A DNA stretch of 64,000 nucleotides from Lichina pygmaea (GCA_963422465.1 OY730172.1:1240001-1304000), one strand, 5' to 3'; shown: positions 25,158-37,685, counted from the stretch's first letter. Numbers and translations are program-made. Notes: generated by a model not told the origin, from the letters alone.

Positions 25158-26037
25158 CTACCTCGCGTGACGGCCTTTTGCTCTTGCCAGGCCACTCCCT
25201 CGTGACGCATTACCAATTCCACGGGTCGTGCGAGTCGAAGTGCCTGTCAGGCCCCGGTCCGATGGGGCCCTGATCCGTGACGGGGCCGGTGCCACTGGTT
25301 TTGGTGTCATTCTGGAAGATGATTGTGGTGGATGCTCGACAAAAGACGTATCGGTTGTCCTAGAAGACAAGCAATGTAAACGGCTATGCCAACAACACCG
25401 CCTCACTTTGGCTAGAAAGTCGCTTGGACTGGGAATGTTCGTACAGGAACGTTGCTTCATGGTCAATCTCTGGGTGAACTCGATCGACATAAGAACTTTG
25501 CGCTACGAAAACCCTTTAGTTCAGATTGAGGCTACCAAAGGAGCTCTTCATTGGAGAGACATACCAGCGTCAGATTCCTGTGGTAGAGCCCGCTTGAAGG
25601 ACTCTGGTATTGGTGCCTTTTCGACAAACAGTCAGCGACGAAACCATGCCTTTTCCACAAGATACAGCTCCACGACGCTTGTACAGAATACCGGTATACC
25701 GTACCTCTGGAAAATCAACGCAGAAAGCATTCATGTTGAGTCCGTATAAGAAGCTAGCAAAGTCCTCGCTGAAACGCGCCAGACTCTCATGCATTAGTTG
25801 CAGATGCATGAAGTTGGCCTCGAGGTCTGCCATCGAGTCGGCGAGCTCGGCGAATGCCGGTTCCAAGACGTCCAGAGGGAATCTCGAGTGCCCCGACCCG
25901 CTGTCTCCTGGCCCTTGGCTTTCCCGGAGTGACGTCCGGGACGCAGACCGCAGTGGCGTCGTCGGTCGTGACGGGATCCTGGACCGGGAAGCCGATCGCT
26001 TCGCCGGTGCGTCTCCTTGGTTGGTGTTGGATGACAT
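25158..26037 (-). CDS. DAM1: DASH complex subunit DAM1
   Basis: This is a kinetochore protein of the DASH/Dam1 ring, which couples chromosomes to spindle microtubules. Exons 26037-25705, 25616-25565, 25502-25445 and 25359-25158 give 214 aa. The conserved core is at about residues 50-110: 'LEPAFAELADSMADLEANFM', 'HLQLMHESLARFSEDFASFL' and 'YGLNMNAFCVDFPE'. Splicing then adds 'APIPESFKRALPQESDA', a short exon ending 'EATFL', and 'TTDTSFVEHPP', all recognisable in fungal Dam1. The Ser/Arg/Pro-rich N-terminus (about residues 10-45) resembles Aurora B target regions, which is inference. The ATG at 26037 was chosen because it fits the usual Dam1 N-terminus. An in-frame ATG at 26202 would add 55 unconserved residues. 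Confidence 0.92.
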
Positions 26038-26526
26038 CGTATCTTGAGGTAGATTAGCTTGAGGAGGCCTCGCGGGTGTGTGAAGATAGAGCTTCTGATT
26101 AATTACTGGTAAGTCAGGCCAGTGATTCGAAAGTGCTCGGAAATATGGTTGCGCAACTTTAGCAAGAGTCACTCCAGTTCTTCCCTTGGGCAAAGATGTC
26201 ATGATTCGAGACGCACTTTCGGTTATGTAGTTCTATAATTAGCTGGAAGCCCCTATCCAACAGCTGTTCTACAATACTACTGCTCAGCATTAGTTCTACT
26301 CCAAGCAGGATCTACTCATCTAGAAAGCACATGGAAGCCTCTACAAGTACAGTCATCATCTACCAAGCGCTGGTCGGGACAGCCAACTTCTCTCCCACAC
26401 CCTCTCATATTGTGCTACAGATGTAACCAATACACTGTTCCAATTATACAAGTCTTGCTGGGAGGACTTCACTCCACCAGTACAGCCCTCCTCGACCCTC
26501 GCAAGAACAAGGGCGACCGGCTTCTC
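26038..26526. other. DAM1 upstream and SQS1 downstream flank
   Basis: This probably contains the DAM1 promoter and SQS1 3' untranslated region. No other feature was seen. Confidence 0.5.
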
Positions 26527-28901
26527 TCACCCCAGCCCCATCTTGGACGTCTTGACAATGTGCTCGACGGGATGTAAGCGTCCCTTGTTGTCGACCGCGC
26601 CGAGCGCCGTACCCGAACTCCAGCCCATCTTCTCGAGCATGGCGCGGCCGCGGTTTTCGACGCCGATCTCGGGAGCCTTGGCACCAACCACTTCTCCGTC
26701 TCGATACGATGCCGCCGCCATGCCGGGCCCGGGACGGCGCCCGGCACCACCGCCGCCGCCGCCATTCTTCTTGCGCTTTCCGAGGCCGCTGGCTTGGATG
26801 TCGGCCGGCGCTCGTTTCAGCTGACGTAGAAGTCCCTTCTTGCCGAGGCGGCCTTCGATCGTTGCCACTGAAGCTTCGTCTAACTGCGCCGAGCGCGGCG
26901 TCTTGAACAGCGTCGTGAACCGCTCGTCGGCTGGGCCGGTGGACTTTGATTTGAGGCTGAACCTGTTGGAGACAACATGGATCATCTTCCGTTCGACAGT
27001 GCTCATGGGTGGGAAGACAAGCCTGTGGGATGGTCAACGCCGTCGAAGAAACCTGGTACTGAAGGGTCGAGAGAAACCTACGTTTCTTCGGACGAGAGCA
27101 CAAAGGTCCGTATCTGACTCTTGATCCCCTCGACGTCGAGATTTTCGCTCGGAGGGGCGTCTTGCTTGCCCCTCGACTTGCCCTTCTTGTTCCCGATAAG
27201 CCCCTGAGCCCGAAGCTCCTCGCGCTCTCTCTTGCGCGCCATTTTCTTTGCGCGGTCGCTCTCCCATGCACGTCGGAGAGTAGCTTCCAGCTCGGTGTCG
27301 GACAGCTGGAACGGAAGAGGCGCAGTGCGACCTTTGCCGCGTCTTCGACGTCGTGGGCCCTCCCGGTCCGTCGGATCGAACCCGTTGTTATGGCCGAGCA
27401 CATCGTCGATGACACCCTCTCTCTGGAGACTGCTAGGGCCGCTTTCCGCCTTGTACCTTTTTCCCGACCTAGTCAAGCTCTCGTATCCCTTGCGTTTGGG
27501 CGCTCCTTCGTCTTCGTCTTCGTCGTCGCCGTCGCCGTCGAAGAGCAAGACGTCGTTGGATCCCATGCCCAGTTCTTCCTGTTTGGCGAGGATCTTCGCG
27601 ATCTTTTCGTCCGTCATCCTGTTGCGGCGTCGTTGCAAGAGGTCTTCGTTGTCCTTCAGCCGCTCCTCTTCGTCATCACTGTCCCCGGAATCCGTAGACT
27701 CCAACTCCGGGTCAAGGACGACGTCGCCGATGCTCATGTCCACCTCCAGAATATCACCGTCACTGTCTTCATCCTCGTCGATCATTTCCAGAGCCTCTTG
27801 CTGCCGCTTCCACTCTTCAAAGATCTGGATCTTCTCGAGCGCGCCCTCCGTGGTCAATGACGACTGATGGATCCATCTCGCCTCGTCGGTCGAATAGCCG
27901 TCCCAGACAACAAGATACTGAGCTCCTCCTGGTCTGTTTCGCCTGGCAAGAACAGACCGCACCGTGCCGAGGACCTCGTCTGACGTGTCAAGTTCCAGAA
28001 AGTCTTGCAATTCGACTGGGCCCCAGCTGCTCTGAGGTTGAGGCATCACGCGCGGACCGCCATCGGGCAATGTCGGTCTCTCGGCCTGGACGACAAAGCT
28101 CGGGCCACTCTCGGCCCTCCCGGTGACCGTGATGCTGTTGAAGATGTCGTCCTCACCGTTCTCTTGCATGTTGGCGATATAGTCCGCCGCCTCGTCGTCT
28201 TGGTCCTGGGGCGGCTGAAACTTGTTTCGCTTTGACCGGCGGCTTCTCCGCGATCGCTTGCTCCCTCGCCAGACTCCGCGTTGCTGGTGCGTGTCAACTG
28301 GCGTGGCCTGCTCGTCGGCCAGGTCGGGATCAGGAGTTATCGCGAACGATTGGTCCAGGAGCTCGTCTTCGATACCGTGTACATCTTGGATCCCGGGTGT
28401 CGTCAAGCTCCAGTCTCTGACAGCTTCGACATCTGAGTTCCGATCGGCCGCGGCGGGAATGTCAGTGCCTTGGGGGTGTTCGGTTGAGGCTCGGCCTCTT
28501 TCTTCGGCCGGTACTGGTGTCGTGGGTTTCCAGCCTTTGAAGAGAATGACCTCCTCGCTCACGGCCGACGATGACGAGGACGGCGGGCGGACTTTCAGCG
28601 GGATGACGCTTGTGCCCACGGGTGGTCCTGAGCCTTGTACATCGACAACAAACAGCTCCCTGTCCTCCTGCGCGCCGCTGAAATAGAGGGTGTCGGAAGT
28701 GTCACCTCCAGTTTCCAGAATCGGTGAGGTGGGACTTGGAGCTGGCATGTCGTCCAGCGGTTCAGCTTCATCCTGTACGTGGACCATGTCGTTCGCGTTG
28801 TATGCTCCCCCACTCTGGAAATTGACCGGAATATCACGGAATCTAGAGTCAGAAGCCCAGGTACGGTGACGGCGGTCTGTGTTCATGGCTTCCTCCTGCA
28901 T
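26527..28901 (-). CDS. SQS1: R3H and G-patch protein SQS1 (pre-mRNA splicing/ribosome biogenesis)
   Basis: Sqs1 carries an R3H nucleic-acid-binding domain and a G-patch that activates the DEAH helicase Prp43. Exon 28901-27082 and exon 27022-26527 join in phase ('SSEE-T-LVFPPMSTVERKM'), giving 771 aa. The R3H-like region is 'LVFPPMSTVERKMIHVVSNR'. The G-patch is at the C-terminus ('IGVENRGRAMLEKMGW', 'GTALG', 'RLHPVEHIVKTSKMGLG'), preceded by a Gly/Pro-rich linker. The long middle is acidic and low-complexity with basic nuclear-localisation-like clusters. The N-terminus looks incomplete: the frame stays open upstream of the ATG to about 28925 with 'GKGAPKLT', which fits the usual 'RG..FTLQEEA' start. 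A short 5' exon is therefore likely in 28930-29070. It is divergent from ATG4. Confidence 0.88.
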
Positions 28902-29546
28902 CGTGAGTTTTGGAGCTCCTTTTCCTACAGGGATCGGTCAGCCTAAGCCAACATAATCCAGTCAGAGCTACAAACCTGGAAAGGGTCTGCCCGGAGGAAG
29001 CTCTGTCGTCCTTTCAGAGCTTACTTGCCGGAATGAGTAGTGACATGTGCGGTGGTCATCGCGGTGATGCCATACGCTTTTCTTCTGTCCGTTCGCCATG
29101 TTTACTCTCTTCAACCGAACAATAGAGTAATTCGTGATGAGTCGTTGGTTCGGCAGCCCGCAGGCTTCCCTTGCCTGCAGCGCGATACGTAGTCGACGTC
29201 ACAGGGCAGAATCGGATTATACCCGTAACCACCACTTCATGGAGCTTCACAGGCTCTGACAGACAGAGTGACAATGACAACAGATCGTCGCGCTCAGACA
29301 GCCCAGACGGTAAGAGATCGAACTTGCTTCTGGTAGGCCATCATGTGTGCGGGGTGTACCTCAATCTAGTCACAAACATGATGGACATACTCGTAGAAAC
29401 GGCTGTAACGAGCCGAGCCCGGAATCAGCAGACCTCGGCATTCCACCGTGTTCACCAACGACTTCTGCTCTACTTCCGTACCGTCGAGCTTCCAACTGAC
29501 CGCTTCAAGCCGACCGGCACATTGAGATGAGAAGGCCTTGGAGAAC
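28902..29546. promoter_or_regulatory. SQS1/ATG4 divergent intergenic region
   Basis: This 645-bp interval lies between divergent start codons and probably holds both promoters. The missing SQS1 5' exon may lie in its left part. No specific operator was recognised. Confidence 0.45.
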
Positions 29547-31099
29547 ATGACGAATGTCGATTTTGGTCGCTACAAGCGAATCGTCCAGTACTTCTGGAAT
29601 ACCGAGCCCAAGAACGATGACGTCTCCCAGGGCCCCGTCTGGTGTCTTGGCCAACAGTACGCGGCGTCACCGCCAGCGCCGGCGTCACCACCGCTGCCGG
29701 CCACGGTCCAGCATGGACTCCGTCAGGCTGCCGCCTCGTCGGGTGATTCGACAGCAAAGATCGCAGAGTCCTTCTCCTCGGCCGAGCTCGTGACGCCGGA
29801 CACCAGTATCAGCGGCAGCCCGGAGGATGCGCTCGCTTACGGCGAGGCCAGGAACGGCGCCGATGACGCTGGATGGCCCACGTCCTTCCTGGACGACTTT
29901 GAGTCGCGCATATGGCTGACGTACCGCTCAAACTTCTCTCCAATACCAAAGTCCCGCGAGCCGGGCGCCGCGGCGAACGTGTCCATCGGCGTACGTCTTC
30001 GCAGCCAGCTCCTCGAACAGGGCGGCTTTACATCCGACACCGGGTGGGGCTGTATGATACGGTCCGGCCAGTCGATACTCGCGAACGCGTTGGTCATGCT
30101 ACGGCTCGGCCGAGGTGCGTGGTCCTTGATGGATACCCTGCTAGGATCTCCCTGTTGATATTGGCGCAGATTGGAGGCATGGGGCTCGTCACGGTGACGA
30201 TGCGCCTCTGTTGTCGTTGTTCGCCGACAATCCAAGAGCAGCATTCTCGATACATAGGTTCGTGGAGCATGGCGCGTCGGCGTGCGGGAAGTATCCTGGA
30301 GAGTGGTTCGGTCCGTCCGCGACGGCACGATGCATTCAGTATGTCATCTTCTGTCTCTACTTTGCAGGTCCCTGCTGACAGATGCACATGGCCCTGACGA
30401 ACCACTATTCCGAAGCGGGTATGCGAGTGTACATCACCGGCGATGGTTCGGACGTGTACGAGGATAGCTTCATGGAGACGGCTCGGCCCGACGGTCACAT
30501 CTTTCTGCCCACCCTTGTCCTCGTCGGCATCCGGCTGGGCATCGACCGGGTCACCCCGGTCTATTGGGAAGCTCTGACGGCGTCCCTGCGGCTGAGACAG
30601 TCTGTTGGCATTGCCGGGTGAGTCTATGGCAGTGTTAGGAGTCCGCTCTGTCCAGGTCCTCCTCCTGATGATCTCAACCTCCAGAGGCCGGCCATCCTCG
30701 TCGCACTACTTCGTCGGCGTGCAGGGCTCCAATTTGTTCTATCTCGACCCCCATCAGACACGTTCTGCGCTACCCCTACACGAGGATGCATCTCAGTACA
30801 CGGCCGAGGAGATTGACTCGTGTCACACGAGGAGACTGCGGCGCTTGCACCTCTCCGAGATGGATCCGAGCATGCTCATCGCGTTTCTGATCCGTGATCG
30901 CGACGACTGGGAGGACTGGCGCCGCAGCGTCGTCGATCTTCCCGGTAAGCCCATCATCCGCGTATCTGACTACGCCGTCAGCCTTTCCGGCCCGGGCTCG
31001 GAGCGAAGCAGCGCCGTGGACGAGGTGGAGGTGTTAGATGAGGAAGACGGGGACGACGACGACGTGGATGTCATCACCATCTCCGGATCAGAAGTCTGA
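29547..31099 (+). CDS. ATG4: Autophagy cysteine protease ATG4
   Basis: Atg4 cleaves the C-terminus of Atg8 and later releases it from phosphatidylethanolamine during autophagosome formation. Exons are 29547-30114, 30170-about 30342, 30382-30617 and 30685-31099, about 463 aa. The N-terminus 'IVQYFWNTEPKND' is typical. The catalytic Cys is in 'TSDTGWGCMIRSGQ', and the Asp and His in 'FYLDPHQTR'. 'GEWFGPSATARC' and 'YITGDGSDVYEDSF' are also family motifs. The C-terminal end is acidic. The second intron is odd: the good donor GTATGT at 30339 puts the next exon out of frame with any nearby acceptor, while an in-frame model needs a weak donor (GTCATC, 30343) and a 39-nt intron. A one-base error or real frameshift near 30340-30385 is possible. 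Confidence 0.88.
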
Positions 31100-32409
31100 G
31101 CACGTTCTCTCTGCTTTTTGGGTGTCGCTCTCTCTTTCCCCTTTCTACGTACGTACCTTCGTCTCTTTCTATCTTCTCTACTTTTACCAAGCTGGTTGGC
31201 GGTCGAATGGGCATCTTTTTTCTTTCTCGGTCTCCGCCCAAGGGGGAGACCGGATCCGAAGCAAGTCATGGCAGTTCATGTCGGAATACCTGGAACGGAC
31301 GATAGACAAGGCGTTCGGTATGGTATTCTTGCGAGCCACTCTACAAATATGAACTCGTCTCTCTTTCCGGGTCCGTACCGTACCGATGGGGTTCGTTCGG
31401 CCAAGTCGTCATACCCATTGCTTACTTCACGGGAGGTATGCTTCGTAGGTATTGACTACGCTTGCTTGTGATGTCCTTGGCCATCCAAATGCGGTGCCAG
31501 AGTAGAGGTCATTAAGGATGGTGGATATAACGACCATCACTCTGCCACTACCAGTACTTTGTCGTGTGGAGTGCGACCGACTGCCTAGTTATTTACCATA
31601 TGGCATCTCGGGAAGTAGTCTGGCAACTGGCCATTGGCATGCTTGTCGTTCCAGCGAAGTCCATTCAGTTGGGTGGGATCTTGAAAGATGAGACTCAACG
31701 GTCAAAACTTCCTACCTCCAAGAGTCGCGCATGCTGTTTGGAAGGCTTACTTGTAGTGGTGCAGCGATACTGCGATGCATAATTTAGAACACCACACTGC
31801 ATAAGGTGGCAAGCGAAGCAGTGAATGTCAACTTGGCATTCTTGATGCGGAATAAGGTCGAGGCTGATTTCACCGTCCGATCACCGCTTGCGGGTCGACC
31901 ACGCACACCACGTGACCTGATAGGCTTCCAGTTTCCTATTTGGGCAGAAGAATATAATATTTCGACTCCGGGTTCTTAGCTCAAAGCCGCGCTTAGGACT
32001 TACGAACACTGAAGAGGTCCCGCGTGATATCGCGCGTTACCTACCGCAGAGAGTACTGAAAAGTGAATCCCCCACTGCATGCGACCATTGCATATGTGGA
32101 TCAGATTTTAGGACTCGAGAGGACGGCAGGACGCTGGCTTGCGGAGGGTTGCACTTCGCTAATCGCTATGCATCCTCTGATCCTGCAGGGCTGCAGGCCA
32201 GCCCACCGACAGACAATACAAGTGGGAGTGTAGGTCGAGGTGATATCGACGGGCAGTTGTGCATTGTCGGCGGTCCTCCGGTGTCGCCTTCTTCTTTGCT
32301 TGTTGGAGCCTTGAAGGTACACGATAGTCGATAGGGCATAGGCACTAGCTGCCGTTACCACCCACGAGCTGCCGGCCGCTTTACACGGCAGAGCTGAGAC
32401 ATCGTGAGG
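31100..32409. other. ATG4 downstream flank
   Basis: This holds the probable 3' untranslated region of ATG4, then unassigned sequence leading into the repeat island. No gene was recognised. Confidence 0.45.
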
Positions 32410-32530
32410 ACCTACCTGGCGCAGCTAGCTTCTTTAGCTACGAGGTTACAAGACGGTTGGCTATCTCCTGATAGGAGCTGCTTGAGCGCTAGGAGGATGA
32501 GGATATGGTATTCCTACTCCGGTTCAGAAC
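32410..32530. repeat. Dispersed repeat copy A
   Basis: This is similar by eye to 59690-59800. Both contain a CTGGCG..GCAGCTAGCTTCT block, then a GAGGRTGAGGATAT block, then GGTTCAGA, in the same order, strand and spacing. It lies at the left edge of the transposon island, so it may be part of an element's end. Confidence 0.55.
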
Positions 32531-32745
32531 TAGCTACTTGCTAGACTACGCCGGGAACACTGTGCAGCTGTATAATAAAGAAAACCTCTGGGCTCTAGAG
32601 CTGTGAGATCAGAAGATCTCTGGGGTCCAGAGCCCGAAGGGCGAAAACCCTCATTGTCCCACACGCCTCAAAAGGCGGTACACTGCTGGGGAAACAATAG
32701 AACACAGAAAGAGGTCTGTAGCAGCAGAACCTCGAGATCCCCTAT

Positions 32746-33348
32746 TCAGAGAGTGACGGTGTCGGGAGGGGCAGGGCTGATGCTGGTGTTGCTGGCGGGG
32801 ATATTGTCCTCGCTGTCGCCATCGCTGCTGCATGAGCGTTTCTCGCCCAGAGCCCGCACCGGAGGTGGCGGTGGTGGGGGGGCGGGGGTGGCACCATTGT
32901 TATCCCTGATGCTATTGCTGTTGCTGGTGTTGTTGCTGTTATTATCGTTGCTATGCGGGGGCTGTGAGGTGGCTACGGATACTGGCAATGCTGATGCAGC
33001 ACTGAGGCGATCCAACTCCCGGTTGCGCGTGGTACAGGCTTTATCCCAAGCCTTGTGCCCTCGCTGGTGGCAGGCACCACAGCGGGCTCGGGCTGGGTCC
33101 TCTGCAACTCTGCACTGTCGGGTATCGTGTTGGCCAGAGCAATGGGCGCAGTACTGTGAGTCGTGGCATGCTGTTGCAACATGGCCGTACCGCTGGCACT
33201 TAAAGCACTGCCTCACGTAGGTTGCGGTGGAAGATCTCGCATGTCTTGACATCTGCCCCCTCCACAAGGCCTCCATCGAGTAGTGAGGATAAGGATATGA
33301 GCCACAAGGAGGATCCTCCCTTCTTGTGGAGGTTGCCGGTGCTTGCAA
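32746..33348 (-). mobile_element. LINE (Tad-like) ORF1 zinc-knuckle fragment
   Basis: This is an open segment of about 200 codons with three zinc knuckles in a row: 'CFKCQRYGHVATAC' (CX2CX4HX4C), 'CAHCSGQHDTRQC' (CX2CX3HX4C) and 'CGACHQRGHKAWDKAC' (CX2CX4HX6C). This triple arrangement is typical of ORF1 of fungal Tad-like non-LTR retrotransposons. It is followed by a Ser/Asn/Pro-rich tail. No reverse transcriptase follows it downstream on the minus strand, so the element is incomplete. The antisense frame at 32603-33220 is a shadow. Sequence to about 34500 may be the rest of the same relic. Confidence 0.75.
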
Positions 33349-35247
33349 GTCAGTACTCAGTACTTGTGGGGATCTTTGTATAGCCTGACTAACCCATCTA
33401 CTCGTACGTAACGTACGGCTTACTTGAAACTACGTATGTACAGAGGTGGACAGATCCGGTTGATTCTGTGGAGTCTAGTGACTCTAGCTACTCCAACCCT
33501 GCTTCCAGCACTGCCACAGCAAGTACTATTACCGTCCGGCCTGCGACGACTCAAACCTCCACGCGGTGCAGGCTGGGAACCTCGGGGCAGCGATGGCAGG
33601 CAGTCTCCCAAGCTGCTTGTAGTCGCTGTACCGAGAGCTAATTGAGTCACCGGTCGAGCTGCTGGTGCCCGCGGAGCGACGGGCCACCGGAGGTGTCGCG
33701 CAGGCACCCTGGACGCCCCCGTGAAGCGACATCAGCAGAACAGAGGACTTCGACCAAACTGGTTATGAAAACCACCCGACGGATGTCTACCGTGTACGCT
33801 ACGGCCCGAAGCCAGCCTTGCAACTGGTGGATGTGAAGTCTAGACACCCGACAGGGCACCTCTGGAGTAGACGAGAGGAGTTCCTATCGCACACCCCCCT
33901 TCTAGCAGAGTCTCCAGCAGCTGATGCATCGAGGATCTTGTTCTAGGAGGGGAGCGATGTCTGTACCGCGGCGTTGTTAATCGAACGGGGACTACGTGTT
34001 AAAGAAGGCGAGCAGGTGGCACGAAGGGTTTCCGCCGCTCCAGTACCTAAGGGCCGTGTGATAGTCAAAGTGCTGGCTTGATGGTTTTGCCTAAGGTCTT
34101 GCCACGGATTCTCTTCAGGCCACCTACGGACCGGGGCCAGGGCACTGGATCTCCAGTGGGCCACCACGTACAACCGGGGCCCCACAGGCGACAGCGGGCA
34201 GACGGAGACTTCTCCCTACTTGGTTAGTGGGCTGGAAAGGCGGTCCTGCAGGTGCTGACATGGCCTGCAGGGTCCGTAGAGCCTGCGAGGCATGGTCGGC
34301 CTCTGTACGAGAGATCTACAGAGGTAACGCGAAACAGCGAGAGCTGCGGGGCGTGGCTCCGGGCTGGCAACCCGGCGCTCCGAAGCAGGACCTAGGGGTG
34401 AGCGTACACGGCGGAGCGCAAAAGGCCTCAGGACTGTGGGGAAGCGTGGCAGAGACCCTGCACGGGATGTCGACTCTGCGCTATGCCTCGGCATAGCTCA
34501 ACTGTGGCTGCGACTGCTACTACTGACTACCAGGTGATGATCTCGCGCCCGCGGCCCGCCGCCGCCCTCACCTCGTGGATCCTACGCCACGGAGTTCTCC
34601 CCCAGTTCTCCTGGGCCCAGGAGCAGCTGGATACTGGTTGCTAACCAGCCACCCCCCCCACGTTCTACAGATTACTCGAAAGGATAGCGCTGCCTGAGGC
34701 GCTGCAGGGAGAGGTTTTTTACTCAGTTGAGTTTTCCTAGCCTGATTCTATAGTTGACCCAGCGTAGCCTAGATACACCAGTGCTAGAATGGCGTAGGAA
34801 TTCAATCAATCAATCAATCAACTATTACCGTCCTTTCAACATATTTACTCTTACTGTGCTGTGGCACTGTGCCTACTTACATTACTACTGTATATTGGTG
34901 TGGACACTAGACAGCTCACAGCTTGTTTCAGCTCTCGTTCTTCCCTCAGGACTCTTCTCCAGTCTCTGACTCCCATAGAAGGCATCTGGAGCTCTACCTT
35001 GCTAGACTTCTATGTGCAGTCTTGGGGTCGGCAGTCTCAACAGATTTTATATTTGTTGAGTTCAATAGCCTAACAATCAGATGGCTGTCTGACCGGACTC
35101 AGAACTAGTCAGCAGTAACTTAGAAGTTGTTGTCCCACCGTAGAATTTCTACAGCACGCAGTAGGAAGTTGTGAGAGGGCAAGACAAATGATTTGATCCA
35201 GAGCTGGTAAGTCAACCGACTATAAGCCCGACTGCCCAAGATAGCGC
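33349..35247. other. Transposon-derived island, unresolved
   Basis: No intact gene was recognised. GC-rich frames around 33640-33860 and 33940-34500 may be decayed LINE sequence. A short TCAA/CAAT tandem lies at about 34799-34822. The boundaries of individual relics cannot be set by eye. Confidence 0.45.
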
Positions 35248-35339
35248 TACCCGTGCCTTGGAGGTACTTCAGTAATGGTGTCCTGACCGTAGCTTGCGAA
35301 GGGAGTGGGAGGTACCACAGTACCTCCAAGGCACGGGTA
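35248..35339. mobile_element. Small TA-flanked inverted-repeat element, copy 1 (MITE-like)
   Basis: An 88-bp body (35250-35337) has perfect terminal inverted repeats of 19 bp beginning CCCGTGCCTTGGAGGTAC, flanked by TA on both sides. The TA flanks and short length without coding capacity fit a Tc1/mariner-type non-autonomous element. A diverged second copy lies at 53286-53395. Confidence 0.8.
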
Positions 35340-35639
35340 GGCGGCACCACCACATCATCTCCAACAAACAGTTGCATGATTGAAACAGACATATCTGTGT
35401 AAAGTCATCAGCCATTGTACTGAAATCCCACACCACTCTAAAACCAGCTAGGCTAGATTACGCAGGGATATCTGTAGAACTGGTAGGGAAACCTCTAGGC
35501 TAGGTGACCTGCACCTGACCCTAGGGCAAAACCCTCTCTGCAGCCCCTGCGCAGGCACTCCCCTGTTGAGATACTATAGAACAAGGAAAGTGGCTGAGAG
35601 CAGCCAGGCTAGAGCTGGTCTAGAGCCCAGGAGAACAGG

Positions 35640-36518
35640 GGGAGGATGTTGAGGTGAAGGAACCACGCTGTCAGGGCGGTGGCTGCTTGGGGGTTAGTGG
35701 TCAGCACCTGGAACTTAGTGGTGGCAGCAGTACTCCCGTACTGCGTAGCACCTGGCGCTCCCTAGTGAAGTGTGGGCAGTTGAGGATCACATGCTTTGCA
35801 GTCTCCCACTGCCACCCGCAGCTGCAGGCCGGTGACTCGAAACCGGGGACCCGGCACTTGTGCAGAAATGCTGCCAGGCCTATCTGGTCTGTCCGGATAT
35901 ACGTGAGAAGACTGCTGTGCGCCTTCGGTAAGCCGGCGTGTAGGCGGAGCAAATCCTTCCTACGCAGCATCTTGTCTGGCTTCCAACCACCCCCGGAGTC
36001 AGGGTCCCGGAGCGCCATCGGGGGGCCACCTTCCAGCTCCCTCCACCGGTCCCAGCACCACTGCTTTGCTAGCCGGTACACGTGCCAGAGAGTTCGCGGG
36101 GCTAGGCGGGGGTCTGTCGCGGTGGCGGGGGCTGACCGGGGGTCGTCCGCCCACGGTGGGAGTCCCAGGTGCCCGGAACTGTCGGCCATTTGTTGTTTCT
36201 GCCAGAGAACACGCTGTGCCGAGGCGCGGTGGACTTTCCTGGGCGTAGTCCATGCGGGGCGTCGGCGGCCCTGTCAAGGAACCAGGTGTTGTCGGATCCT
36301 GTCACAGGCCTCGGTGATCTCCTACCGGGCCCCTGATGCTTCCAGGCGGGCCTGGACCTGGAGTTGAAGGCGGGCGATGTGGGCCCGGAGGGAGGGGATC
36401 GCTGCCCCCTCTCCAGTGCAGGTCGGCTGGTGGCTTTGAAGGCGCCGGTGACTGTCTGAGGCATCGAAGTCATCAGCTGTTCAAGATAAGAAGTGGTACT
36501 TATTCGATCCAACTCCAA
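35640..36518 (-). mobile_element. LINE (Tad-like) ORF2 remnant with internal deletion
   Basis: The minus strand reads first 'YLEQLMTSMPQTVTGAFKAT', which resembles the segment after the endonuclease domain of fungal LINE ORF2. After a short, broken stretch it reads 'RKDLLRLHAGLPKAHSSLLT', 'IGLAAFLHKCRVPGFESPAC' and 'CGWQWETAKHVILNCPHF', the usual C-terminal region after RNase H with its Cys-His motif. The reverse transcriptase and most of RNase H are absent, so this is an internally deleted relic. On the minus strand it lies upstream of the ORF1 fragment, so the two are not one simple element. Confidence 0.75.
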
Positions 36519-37033
36519 CCATGTTCATAGCTCTTCATAGAGGCAAAGAGACAATGTTGACCGAAGCTTGTCAGAAAGGGAGGTATAGTTGAACTGGAGA
36601 ATATGCTCAGGTTGGTAGATGGACTTGAGACACCGTTCACAGTAACAAGCGACAGAAGACGACTAGGTTCTGATTGTGACAGTCGAAGCCGAGATCCTAA
36701 GATAAGATTGGAAGAAACCCAGAGGTTACAAGAGATGTTGAATGGCGAGCCAGCACGAGTGCGCCACCGATACACTCGAATAGCACGGAAAATTGGAGCG
36801 CTCGGTCTGGAGGGTTGATTGTGTTTATACAGGGTTATCATAATCTCTCAAGCCGACCCAGCTCAGAGAAACCATTGCACCGGAAAAGCGACTCCCCTTC
36901 CCATAGCACGTCATACCAGAGATAGAAAAAGGGAAGAATGGAAAACCTAGGAAGCCTAGGCCGCTTGAGTGCACATTACCAAAGGCTAGCCACAATGACG
37001 CCCCCGGAGAGAAGGAAAAGAAACAAAGGAATC
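36519..37033. other. Intergenic between LINE remnant and H2B
   Basis: A short open frame (36603-36841, +) encodes a basic peptide without recognised family. I cannot support it as a gene. Confidence 0.4.

Positions 37034-37685
<652 letters not shown>

Noticed and set aside
27162-28686. Several plus-strand open frames
   Set aside because: All are antisense to SQS1, whose splice phases and domains are clear.
32603-33220. Long plus-strand open frame with a Leu-rich stretch
   Set aside because: It is antisense to the zinc-knuckle LINE fragment. The Leu run comes from the Asn/Ser repeats on the other strand.
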